A stretch of 5,212 bases of DNA from an uncultured Clostridia bacterium (GTDB taxonomy: Bacteria > Bacillota > Clostridia > Oscillospirales > Ruminococcaceae): NCBI GenBank assembly GCA_947302065.1, contig CAMYUO010000169.1, positions 1 to 5,212 of the forward strand, in the 5' to 3' direction. Below, piece after piece: positions 1-5,212 of the stretch. The notes under the pieces are model-generated. The model had not been told where the DNA came from. It did not search any database and was given only the letters and a program-made list of their open reading frames with translations. The first letter of the stretch is position 1. Each line of letters opens with the position of its first letter. The position numbers were made by a program, and so were the translations under genes.

Positions 1-1
1 G

Positions 2-52
2 CTGCCTGACAGCGGCGACAGATACTATTCGACACCTTTGTTCACTGAATAA
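2..52 (+). CDS. cysK: Cysteine synthase (O-acetylserine sulfhydrylase), C-terminal end only
   Basis: Only the last 16 codons and the TAA stop are in the window; the rest lies beyond the left edge. The visible peptide is LPDSGDRYYSTPLFTE. It matches the conserved C-terminal end of CysK-type PLP enzymes, in which a Leu-Pro-(D/S)-(S/T)-G-(D/E)-R-Y-x-S-T-x-(L/M)-(F/Y) segment follows the last beta strand. The family makes L-cysteine from O-acetylserine and sulfide in the cytoplasm. The frame is open to the window edge, and the stop is followed 15 bases later by a strong hairpin terminator, as expected for a real gene end. The call rests on a short motif. A cystathionine beta-synthase-like paralogue of the same fold could end similarly. 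Catalytic residues are not visible. Confidence 0.72.
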   Translation: MPDSGDRYYSTPLFTE

Positions 53-67
53 AATAAGCCTCATTGT

Positions 68-104
68 AAAAACCGATGTTTCAAAATCTGAGACATCGGT
101 TTTT
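68..104 (+). terminator. Intrinsic terminator of the cysK gene
   Basis: The arms 68-82 and 90-104 pair over 15 bp with one G-U, around a 7-base loop. The left arm starts with five A and the right arm ends in five T, so the U-tract is part of the extended stem. It lies 15 bases after the cysK stop. The A-rich left flank means it could also work on the minus strand as a back-up stop for the yibE-yibF transcript. Confidence 0.85.
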
Positions 105-115
105 GCTGTTATATG

Positions 116-159
116 AAAAAGCGGCTCAGAGTCGTATTGTGTGGACTTTGAACCGCTTT
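116..159 (-). terminator. Intrinsic terminator of the yibE-yibF operon
   Basis: Arms 118-133 and 144-159 form a 16-bp imperfect stem with a 10-base loop. Read on the minus strand there is one G-U pair and one A-C mismatch, and the stem runs into five T (116-120 on the plus strand are A). It begins 6 bases after the yibF stop codon, so it is placed to end that operon. It is separate from the neighbouring cysK hairpin. Confidence 0.75.
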
Positions 160-165
160 GCTGTT

Positions 166-951
166 TTAGTTTTCGCTTTGTATTTCGCTCGGCTGCTCGG
201 GGTCGGGCTTTTGCTTTTTGAGGGCGTTCGTTGTGATGAGTGCTGTTATCGGAATGACAATGATACAGCCTGTTGCACTGAATAGTATCCTTATTATCTC
301 GGCGGCGAATGTCTTTGCGTTGACTATCTGACCGAACGAATAATCACAGGTGTAAAACCATATCAGCAGCGTCATAAAATCGCCGAGGAACGCAAACATA
401 AGTGTGTTTGTCGTGGTGCAGAGGATATCCTTTCCGATGTTTATTCCCGAACGGAAAAGCTCTTTTTTTGAAAGGTCTTTGTTGTTTTCGTGGACTTCAT
501 AAAGTGCAGATGAAATTGCTATCGACGAATCGACAGTTGCACCGATAAGGCTTATGAGTATCATCGAGATAGCGATGTCGGTAAAGTCGATTTTTACATC
601 GTATGAGAACATATTTATTTCTTCATACGATTCATAGCCGAAGCCTGCGATGCGTGAAAGGTAAGTCATCAAGAATATCATCACCGAGAGTATCAGCAGA
701 ACTATTGTTACCGACTTGATGCTTGAAACAGTCTTGATGCTCTCGCCGTTGACCATGAACAGCATAACACAGCTGACGACAAAGCAGCCAATGAGCGAGC
801 AGACAATGGCATTGAGACCGATAGCTATAAGGCAGAATATCGCCATGAGTATAAAATAGTTGAGCACCAGCGATGCGAACAGCTTGATGCCTCGCTTTTT
901 GTCGATATAAAGCATCAGCAGGAAAAGAATAAGTGCAAGTATTATATTCAT
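166..951 (-). CDS. yibF: YibE/F-family polytopic membrane protein, YibF-like
   Basis: A 261-residue integral membrane protein of the YibE/F-like family (Pfam PF07907), whose biochemical function is unknown. About seven hydrophobic segments are visible, near residues 2-16, 22-46, 48-67, 79-99, 125-150, 180-201 and 217-242. The tail after residue 243 is hydrophilic (Lys, Pro, Glu rich). The family core is at residues 136-190. It has D141 in a membrane segment, then E152, E155, an NKD triplet at 157-159, a KEL at 163-165, GKD at 173-175, T179 and N182. All of these are repeated in the upstream partner. The start at 951 has a GAGGTG ribosome binding site 7 bases upstream. It overlaps the stop of the upstream gene by 4 bases (ATGA), which points to translational coupling and a joint complex. 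Length and lack of a large extracytoplasmic domain fit YibF rather than YibE. Confidence 0.88.
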   Translation of the reverse strand: MNIILALILFLLMLYIDKKRGIKLFASLVLNYFILMAIFCLIAIGLNAIVCSLIGCFVVSCVMLFMVNGESIKTVSSIKSVTIVLLILSVMIFLMTYLSRIAGFGYESYEEINMFSYDVKIDFTDIAISMILISLIGATVDSSIAISSALYEVHENNKDLSKKELFRSGINIGKDILCTTTNTLMFAFLGDFMTLLIWFYTCDYSFGQIVNAKTFAAEIIRILFSATGCIIVIPITALITTNALKKQKPDPEQPSEIQSEN

Positions 952-2003
952 TTTGCAGCACCTCGCTTCATTATCCTTATCGCAACAAATGCGCTTATCG
1001 GTATGGTGATGACGATGCCTATGCTGCCGACGAGAAATCTTGACAATTCAAGTGAGAAGTTGCTTGCGATGTAGTTCCTGATAAGGAAACCGTTTCGGAT
1101 TGCAAGCACAAAAACAGGGAGTCCTGCACAGAGGTAGGTGAAAAAAAGCACGTTGCTCATTGTGCCCATTATATCCTTGCCTATCTCCTTGGCGGATTTG
1201 TTGAGCTCCTTTTCGGAGATGTCCTTGTTCTTTTCGATAAGCTCGCTCATAGATGAGCAGATAGTTATCGCAACGTCCATAACTGCGCCGATAGAGCCGA
1301 TAAGCAGCTCGGGCATGATAATGTCCTCGGCTGGAACTGTAAGGAAGGATACCTCGTTGAAATTGATGCCCTTGTAATTCGTCGTTTTGATGACGATGAG
1401 CAGGAGAGTGAGCATCACGCCTGTTGAGATGACGACCGAGACGACTGCTGCAAGAGTCTTTTTGTTAAGTCCGCTTGCGAGCATCAGCGACAGCACCGAG
1501 AATACTATCATTTCGATAACGCACAGCACCAGCAGGTTGACGCCTTTGTCATAAAGGAAAAGCCCGACATAGAATATCACCGAGTTTATCAGCACGCTTG
1601 CGACCGACAAAAGACCTTTGTATGAGCCGACGAAATAGATAAGTATGATAAACACCGCTGCGATGAGCGCAAGATAAAAGTCCCTTTTGAGCTGAAGCTC
1701 TGTGCCGTCGACGAACACTTTGTCGCCGACACGGAAACGGTCTGTCACGACAGAAGAATACGTTTCCTCATAGAGAAACTCTTTTTCCTCGCCTTTTTGC
1801 CTGCCGTTGAGCACTTCGCCCGTTATGCGCCGTGTGTAGTGCGTTTCTTCAAGCCCCATGGTATTGCGTGAGGTCTCTTCGCTGACGGTATCTATATTTG
1901 TTATTTTCATTATCTGCTGTGAGTATAAAAAGTCGTCGTTGTAAACGAAAACGAGTGCGGCGACTGACAGCAGTATAAGAATTATCAGAACTGATCTTTT
2001 CAT
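948..2003 (-). CDS. yibE: YibE/F-family membrane protein with extracytoplasmic domain, YibE-like
   Basis: A 351-residue YibE/F-like protein (PF07907), function unknown. Residues 3-21 are a membrane segment. Residues about 25-105 form a hydrophilic, probably extracytoplasmic domain with a GEVLNGRQKGEE stretch and a VGDKVFVDG stretch, typical of YibE proteins. From about residue 108 there are some seven hydrophobic segments. The conserved core (about 236-292) contains D243, E254, E257, NKD 259-261, GKD 275-277, T281 and N284, matching the partner YibF position for position. The start chosen is the ATG at 2003: a GGTGG site (2009-2013) sits 5 bases upstream. The longer version starting at 2030 would add 9 residues, but it has no ribosome site and begins at the predicted transcription start. 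First gene of a two-gene operon; its TGA overlaps the yibF ATG. The family assignment is firm, the role is not. Confidence 0.88.
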   Translation of the reverse strand: MKRSVLIILILLSVAALVFVYNDDFLYSQQIMKITNIDTVSEETSRNTMGLEETHYTRRITGEVLNGRQKGEEKEFLYEETYSSVVTDRFRVGDKVFVDGTELQLKRDFYLALIAAVFIILIYFVGSYKGLLSVASVLINSVIFYVGLFLYDKGVNLLVLCVIEMIVFSVLSLMLASGLNKKTLAAVVSVVISTGVMLTLLLIVIKTTNYKGINFNEVSFLTVPAEDIIMPELLIGSIGAVMDVAITICSSMSELIEKNKDISEKELNKSAKEIGKDIMGTMSNVLFFTYLCAGLPVFVLAIRNGFLIRNYIASNFSLELSRFLVGSIGIVITIPISAFVAIRIMKRGAAK

Positions 2004-2008
2004 AAACA

Positions 2009-2013
2009 CCACC
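2009..2013 (-). promoter_or_regulatory. Ribosome binding site deciding the yibE start
   Basis: On the minus strand this reads GGTGG, one mismatch from GGAGG, 5 bases before the ATG at 2003. The alternative ATG at 2030 is preceded by a TATAAT box instead of a ribosome site, so this site supports the shorter protein. Confidence 0.6.
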
Positions 2014-2035
2014 GAATGAGTTTTCTTCATATTAG

Positions 2036-2063
2036 ATTATACACTCTTTTCCGGCAATTACAA
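2036..2063 (-). promoter_or_regulatory. Promoter of the yibE-yibF operon
   Basis: On the minus strand a TTGTAA -35 element (2063-2058) is followed after 16 bases by a perfect TATAAT -10 (2041-2036). Transcription would start near 2029, giving a leader of about 26 bases to the ATG at 2003. It lies just after the terminator of the upstream repeat gene, so the operon is probably transcribed independently. Confidence 0.65.
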
Positions 2064-2079
2064 TAGGCTTATTGATTTT

Positions 2080-2118
2080 TGGCAAAACGAAAACGCCCAC
2101 ACTTGCGTATGAACGTTT
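2080..2118 (-). terminator. Intrinsic terminator of the repeat-protein gene
   Basis: Read on the minus strand, AAACGTTCATAC (2118-2107) pairs fully with GTGTGGGCGTTT (2102-2091), using three G-U pairs, around a GCAA loop that fits the GNRA class. TTT and then TTTT follow, interrupted by CG. On the plus strand the wobble pairs become C-A mismatches, so the hairpin is directional. It is 35 bases after the stop at 2154. Confidence 0.7.
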
Positions 2119-2153
2119 CATTTTATATAACTCTCTCTTCTGGATAGGTCAGT

Positions 2154-2846
2154 TTAGCCGGCGTAGCCGTAGCCGCATTCACCCGGGTGCTTGCCAAAGG
2201 CGTTAGTGACGAGTGCGCTCTGCTCAGCCTCATCATAGCAGTAACCTGCCTCGCCGGGATTCTTGGCATTTACGATCTTTGTTTCAGCCTGATTCTGATT
2301 TACATCATAGCAGCAGCCTGCTTCACCGGGGTGCTTGACGTATGTTGTTGTAGTTGTTGCTGCAACAGCCTGCTGCTGATTAGCTTCATAGCAGTAGCCT
2401 GCTTCGCCGGGGTGCTTGACGTATGTTGTCGTAGTTGTTGCTACAGCCTGATTCTGATTTACTTCATAGCAGTATCCAGCTTCGCCGGGGTGTTTGCCGT
2501 TTGCAGTTGTTGTTACGATCTGCTGCTGGTTCACATCGTAGCAGTAACCTGCTTCGCCGGGATGTTTGCCATTGGTATTTGTCTGGGTATTTGTTTCCGT
2601 CTTTGTTGTGGTCGTTGTGACGGGTGATGTTGCTGTTGTCGTCGTGGTCTGAACAGCCTCATGTGATCTGAAAGAATTCTTCTTTGGTGCGCTGTCTATA
2701 TGTGATGCAGATGCTGTGAAAACAGCGATTCCTGTGATTACTGCTGTTGCAGCCAGCAAAGCGCAGAACGATGCAAATATCTTTCTGTTAGCTGATCTTA
2801 TCTTACTTTCTTTTGAATTGTTGTTGGTGTTGTTAGTGTCAGTCAT
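2154..2846 (-). CDS. Exported protein with six KHPGEAGYCY-type repeats, unknown function
   Basis: A 230-residue protein I do not recognise. Residues 1-22 are hydrophilic and Asn/Ser/Lys rich. Residues 23-47 are hydrophobic and end in ASA at 46-48, which could be a signal peptidase I site; otherwise this is a membrane anchor. Residues 50-93 are a Thr/Ser-rich linker. Six repeats follow, each starting with Lys at 94, 118, 144, 171, 195 and 219. The consensus is K(H/N)PGE(A/C)G(Y/C)(C/G)Y followed by an acidic residue and Gln/Asn-rich sequence, with Thr runs between copies. Every copy has at least one Cys (102, 126, 152, 178/179, 203, 224). The last copy is altered to GECGYGYAG and ends the protein. 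The ATG at 2846 has an AAGGAG site 9 bases upstream. The gene is divergent from the cyclase gene and monocistronic. Possible roles are a surface or matrix protein, a metal or ligand binder, or a precursor of released peptides; nothing here decides between them. Confidence 0.85.
   Translation of the reverse strand: MTDTNNTNNNSKESKIRSANRKIFASFCALLAATAVITGIAVFTASASHIDSAPKKNSFRSHEAVQTTTTTATSPVTTTTTKTETNTQTNTNGKHPGEAGYCYDVNQQQIVTTTANGKHPGEAGYCYEVNQNQAVATTTTTYVKHPGEAGYCYEANQQQAVAATTTTTYVKHPGEAGCCYDVNQNQAETKIVNAKNPGEAGYCYDEAEQSALVTNAFGKHPGECGYGYAG
2157..2567 (-). repeat. Six-unit in-frame tandem repeat array within the exported protein gene
   Basis: Units begin on the minus strand at 2567, 2495, 2417, 2336, 2264 and 2192, with spacings of 72, 78, 81, 72 and 72 bases, all multiples of three. 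The conserved part of each unit encodes K-H/N-P-G-E-A/C-G-Y/C-C/G-Y, and the variable part encodes Gln- and Thr-rich linkers. Segments 2308-2361 and 2389-2442 are 51/54 identical, including the linker, which marks recent duplication. Confidence 0.92.
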
Positions 2847-2901
2847 GATCCTCGTCTCCTTTTCATCTCGATTTTGTCGATTTTTACCTTGCTATGTACA
2901 C

Positions 2902-2937
2902 ATCATAACACTATATACAGAACTTTACAATAGACAA
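2902..2937 (-). promoter_or_regulatory. Promoter region of the repeat-protein gene (two overlapping candidates)
   Basis: Two alternatives are seen on the minus strand. One is TTGTCT (2937-2932), 16 bases, TATAGT (2915-2910). The other is TTGTAA (2930-2925), 17 bases, TATGAT (2907-2902). Both have five of six -10 matches and leave a leader of roughly 50-60 bases before the ATG at 2846. I cannot tell which is used, or whether both are. Confidence 0.5.
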
Positions 2938-3067
2938 TTAGCGCCCGTGGTGTAGCTTAAACTACTCTTTTTGCGGCTCGTGTAGTATTTTTTACACCTG
3001 TTATACAAATTGTAGCATAGTTTTTTCAAAAATATGACGAAATTTTGATGAAATGCTCAATTTGCAC

Positions 3068-3096
3068 TTGAAATTCAAGGATATTTGTGGTATAAT
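3068..3096 (+). promoter_or_regulatory. Promoter of the diguanylate cyclase gene
   Basis: TTGAAA (3068-3073), a 17-base spacer and a perfect TATAAT (3091-3096), with an extended -10 TG at 3088-3089. Transcription would start near 3103, giving a leader of about 35 bases. This is the best-matching sigma-A-type promoter in the window. Confidence 0.8.
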
Positions 3097-3125
3097 ATAC
3101 AAAATTGTATGATCCTATATAGATC

Positions 3126-3130
3126 GGAGG
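3126..3130 (+). promoter_or_regulatory. Ribosome binding site deciding the cyclase start
   Basis: A perfect GGAGG lies 7 bases before the ATG at 3138. It is only 1 base from the in-frame GTG at 3132, which is too close for initiation, so the ATG is chosen. Confidence 0.8.
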
Positions 3131-3137
3131 CGTGAAT

Positions 3138-4556
3138 ATGGACTTTCAGGCAATGGTCGACGGCATAGATGCCTATGCTTGTGTCGTTTCGGTCGAGAAA
3201 ACGACTGACGGCAGCTATGGTAAACTGCGCATCATGACCGGCAATAAGCAATATATCGACTCGATAGAAAATCCGCTTGGCGGCGTTGAGATGCTGACAA
3301 GGAAATTTGAGCCGAACAGCGAATATACCAATTATATGACAAGGGATATGAATTTTGAGGATTCCTGTTATCAGGCTGCTTTGAACAAAAGAAGCGTTCA
3401 TTCATATGCACACCCCGACAGGTTCGATGTATGGTTCAATATGTCGTTCGTGCCTGTAGTATCTGATAACGAACAGTTCGGATACTGCATGTATATAATG
3501 GAGATAGATTTCAAGCCCGATGCAAAGAGAATGTCAGCTATCTCGTCAGAGATAGCATCATCTGTCCTTGAGACCTGTATCAAGCTGCGTGACCCCGAGG
3601 ATTTCAACAAAGCGATGAACGATATTTGCGAAGACATACGTGACCTTTGCGAATCGGAGCACTGCTGTATACTGCTCATGGATACAGCAAAGCGCACCTG
3701 TTCGGTTCTTTGTGAGGCGTTTTCAAAGGATACGAAGCTTTTGCCTATGGCTACATACGTAGATGATTCGTTCTATGATATCGCAGATTCCTGGAAGGAT
3801 ACAATTGCAGGCAGCAATTGCCTTATCGCTAAGAACGATCACGACTGGGAGATCGTCAAGGAGCGCAATCCGCTGTGGTATGAGTCTATCAGCGGCGCAG
3901 GCGGTAAAACTATCGTACTTTTTCCGCTTATTTTCAAAGGTGAGCTTTTCGGTTATATCTGGGCTATCAACTTCAAGGCTGAAAAGGCAGGCAGCATCAA
4001 GGAAACGCTCGAACTTACAGCATTTATCCTTGCTTCTGAGATATACAGCAACAGGCTGTTTGAACGTCTGCTCGTTCTCAGCTCCCGTGATATGCTCACA
4101 GGCATAATGAACCGCAACGAGATGAACAACTATGTTGACAGGCTCGCAGCTGATGACAGTCATAAGTCTGTCGGTGTGCTGTTTGCCGATCTCAACGGCT
4201 TGAAGGTCATCAATGACACCGACGGTCACGTTGCAGGCGACAATCTGCTCAATGATGCAGCAGGCGTTCTGCGGAAGGTCTTTAACTTGTATGAGGTGTT
4301 CCGTGCGGGCGGTGATGAGTTCGTCGCAATAATCACAGGCACGACCGAGGAAGAACTTGCACAGAAAGCCGAGGCACTGCGCCGGGAGACTGAGGGACAC
4401 AAGGACCTTGTGTTTGCTGTCGGAACAGCGTTTGAGGAAGATGCGGCTGATATCCGCAGAGCACTGCACCTTGCCGATCAGCGTATGTATGTTGATAAAA
4501 AGAAATACTACAAGCTCAATCCGGACAAGAAGTATATTGTCAAAGCTGTGCAGTAA
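3138..4556 (+). CDS. Soluble diguanylate cyclase with PAS-like and GAF sensor regions
   Basis: A 472-residue cytoplasmic protein predicted to make cyclic di-GMP from two GTP. There is no signal peptide or membrane segment. Residues about 1-130 look like a PAS-type sensor and about 135-303 like a GAF domain (both by pattern only; the ligand is unknown). Residues about 313-460 are a GGDEF domain. Its landmarks are all present: DMLTGIMNR at 318-326, D351 for metal, N359 and D368 for guanine, and the intact GGDEF signature at 391-395. The RxxD inhibitory site, expected at 382-385, reads FNLY, so classical product inhibition is probably missing. No EAL or HD-GYP domain is attached. The start is the ATG at 3138 because of the GGAGG spacing; a GTG 6 bases earlier would add two residues. 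It is monocistronic, with its own promoter and terminator, and divergent from the repeat-protein gene. The catalytic call is firm; the sensed signal is not known. Confidence 0.93.
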   Translation: MDFQAMVDGIDAYACVVSVEKTTDGSYGKLRIMTGNKQYIDSIENPLGGVEMLTRKFEPNSEYTNYMTRDMNFEDSCYQAALNKRSVHSYAHPDRFDVWFNMSFVPVVSDNEQFGYCMYIMEIDFKPDAKRMSAISSEIASSVLETCIKLRDPEDFNKAMNDICEDIRDLCESEHCCILLMDTAKRTCSVLCEAFSKDTKLLPMATYVDDSFYDIADSWKDTIAGSNCLIAKNDHDWEIVKERNPLWYESISGAGGKTIVLFPLIFKGELFGYIWAINFKAEKAGSIKETLELTAFILASEIYSNRLFERLLVLSSRDMLTGIMNRNEMNNYVDRLAADDSHKSVGVLFADLNGLKVINDTDGHVAGDNLLNDAAGVLRKVFNLYEVFRAGGDEFVAIITGTTEEELAQKAEALRRETEGHKDLVFAVGTAFEEDAADIRRALHLADQRMYVDKKKYYKLNPDKKYIVKAVQ

Positions 4557-4572
4557 GCTATACAAATGATAA

Positions 4573-4610
4573 TGCCCGATCACTGTAATAAGTGGTCGGG
4601 CAGTTTTGTT
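4573..4610 (+). terminator. Intrinsic terminator between the convergent cyclase and sulfatase-family genes
   Basis: TGCCCGATCACT (4573-4584) pairs with AGTGGTCGGGCA (4591-4602) over 12 bp with one G-U, around a 6-base loop, followed by GTTTTGTT. It is 16 bases after the cyclase stop. On the minus strand the stem has one A-C mismatch and a weaker T-rich tail (ATTATCATTT), so it may also stop the opposing gene less efficiently. Confidence 0.82.
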
Positions 4611-5212
4611 ATTTGCCGTAGAATACTCTGTCGTAGTAGTCGCTCGTTTTTTCAAGCTGGTCTTTGTACTCCTGCTCGCCGAGCTTTTCGCACAGCGTCG
4701 GGGTCTTTGAGAAAAGGTCTGTGCCGAGACCGAGCCTGTCGCCCTTGATATCGACGCCAATCGCCGAAAGGGTAGACGGGAACATATCAAGTGATGAGAA
4801 CAGACGGTTCTGCGTGTTGTCTGCGGTTTTTGCAGGGTTGATAAAGCAGTTGTAAGTCGTTCTTTCATAGTCGTCGTCGATATCTACCTTGGTGGTCTTT
4901 TTGTTGCCGAGGTGGTCGCCGACAAGTATTATAGTGGTGTTCTCGTAGAATGGCTGCTGCTTTACCCAGTTGACAAAGTCGAGCGTCTGGCGTGAGGTGC
5001 AGTCAACAGATGCAAGGTAATCGTTCCTGATGCTGCTGTCGCAGTTCGGGCAGCGGTGACCGCTTTCAAACGTGTGGGTATCCATTGTGTACATCGTCAC
5101 AAAGAAGGGCTTATTCTTTTTGGAAATGTCGGTAATAAGCTCTTTTGTGATGTCGAACAGCTTTCTGTCCTCGATGCCCCATTTCCACATATAATCGGCG
5201 CTCTCGTCGGTG
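4609..5212 (-). CDS. LTA synthase/OpgB-type sulfatase-family enzyme, C-terminal part
   Basis: About 200 C-terminal residues are in the window. The frame stays open to the right edge (TDESADY precedes the Met at 5190), so that Met is internal and the start lies outside. The sequence fits the alkaline phosphatase superfamily, sulfatase-like branch (Pfam PF00884), as in lipoteichoic acid synthases and phosphoglycerol transferases. Signs are an ADYMWKWGIEDRKLF segment, FFVTMYTMDTHTF with a conserved His (5074-5076), and the metal-binding Asp-His of ILVGDH (4912-4917). The catalytic Thr or Ser and the other metal ligands would be upstream and cannot be checked. Members usually have N-terminal membrane helices and an extracellular catalytic domain that transfers phosphoglycerol from phosphatidylglycerol, or phosphoethanolamine, to envelope polymers. 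A CPNC pair follows the His motif. The substrate is undetermined; a true sulfatase is less likely from the motif style. It is convergent with the cyclase gene. Confidence 0.82.
   Translation of the reverse strand, partial: TDESADYMWKWGIEDRKLFDITKELITDISKKNKPFFVTMYTMDTHTFESGHRCPNCDSSIRNDYLASVDCTSRQTLDFVNWVKQQPFYENTTIILVGDHLGNKKTTKVDIDDDYERTTYNCFINPAKTADNTQNRLFSSLDMFPSTLSAIGVDIKGDRLGLGTDLFSKTPTLCEKLGEQEYKDQLEKTSDYYDRVFYGK

Larger units (their letters stand above)
2847..3137. other. Divergent intergenic region between the repeat gene and the cyclase gene
   Basis: This 291-base stretch has no credible gene. It holds the leader and promoter candidates of the repeat gene on the left (2856-2937) and the promoter and leader of the cyclase gene on the right (3068-3137). 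The AT-rich centre contains three TGTAG motifs at 2951, 2981 and 3011. It also contains two small inverted repeats (GTAG/CTAC around 2952-2964 and GTGTA/TACAC around 2980-2996). No riboswitch fold was recognised. Confidence 0.7.

Noticed and set aside
76..285. 69-codon plus-strand open frame with a hydrophobic stretch
   Set aside because: It begins inside the cysK terminator hairpin, overlaps the second terminator and the end of yibF, and has no ribosome site.
632..961. 109-codon minus-strand frame within yibF
   Set aside because: It is an alternate frame of yibF. The yibF frame has family motifs and a proper ribosome site, and this one has a His/Arg/Cys-rich composition typical of a shadow.
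2157..2567. Possible CRISPR array or DNA-level satellite
   Set aside because: The repeats keep the reading frame, have variable pitch in multiples of three and no unique spacers. They are coding repeats.
2187..2627. 146-codon hydrophobic, Cys-rich open frame on the plus strand that looks repetitive and membrane-like
   Set aside because: It is the antisense image of the repeat array. The repeated hydrophobic pattern comes from complementing the GEAGYCY units and Thr codons, and it has no convincing ribosome site.
2847..2910. c-di-GMP riboswitch in the leader of the repeat gene
   Set aside because: The leader is too short for the known GEMM folds, and no conserved riboswitch core was seen on that strand.
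2950..2996. Possible small RNA or attenuator hairpins in the intergenic region
   Set aside because: The inverted repeats have only 4-5 bp stems, and no promoter for a separate transcript was found, so an operator is more likely than an RNA element.
3723..4868. Long 381-codon open frame on the minus strand opposite the cyclase gene
   Set aside because: It lies antisense to the well-supported GGDEF gene, crosses the terminator hairpin and the start of the sulfatase-family gene, and its Cys/Arg/Ser-rich composition shows no domain.

Overview
The window looks like chromosomal DNA from a Gram-positive Clostridia-type bacterium, most likely a Ruminococcus-like member of the Oscillospiraceae. This is inferred from strong GGAGG-type ribosome binding sites, TATAAT promoters, moderate GC content, a YibE/YibF pair, a Thr-rich linker style common in exported ruminococcal proteins, and a PAS-like/GAF/GGDEF signalling protein. 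There is no 16S gene or other marker to fix the genus. No mobile element, CRISPR array, tRNA or rRNA was seen.

Layout from left to right. Positions 2-52 (+) are the last 16 codons of a cysteine synthase gene, followed by a strong hairpin terminator. It converges on a minus-strand block. In transcription order that block runs: an exported six-repeat protein (2846-2154) with its own terminator; then a new promoter; then the two-gene yibE-yibF operon (2003-948 and 951-166, joined by an ATGA overlap); then a second hairpin terminator facing the cysK one. A roughly 290-base intergenic region (2847-3137) carries divergent promoters. To its right lies a plus-strand gene for a soluble PAS-like/GAF/GGDEF diguanylate cyclase (3138-4556). 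It shares a hairpin terminator with a convergent minus-strand gene for an alkaline-phosphatase-superfamily (LTA synthase/OpgB-type) enzyme, whose N-terminal part lies beyond the right edge.

Functionally the window is mostly cell-envelope and signalling. It holds two paralogous polytopic membrane proteins of unknown function, a probable envelope phosphoglycerol transferase or sulfatase, a c-di-GMP synthase, and a secreted or membrane-anchored repeat protein. The repeat protein carries six copies of a Lys-His-Pro-Gly-Glu-Ala-Gly-Tyr-Cys-Tyr motif separated by Gln/Thr-rich linkers. It matches no family I recognise and is the best candidate for something undescribed. The repeat gene and the cyclase gene are divergent across one regulatory region, which may mean co-regulation; that is inference only.
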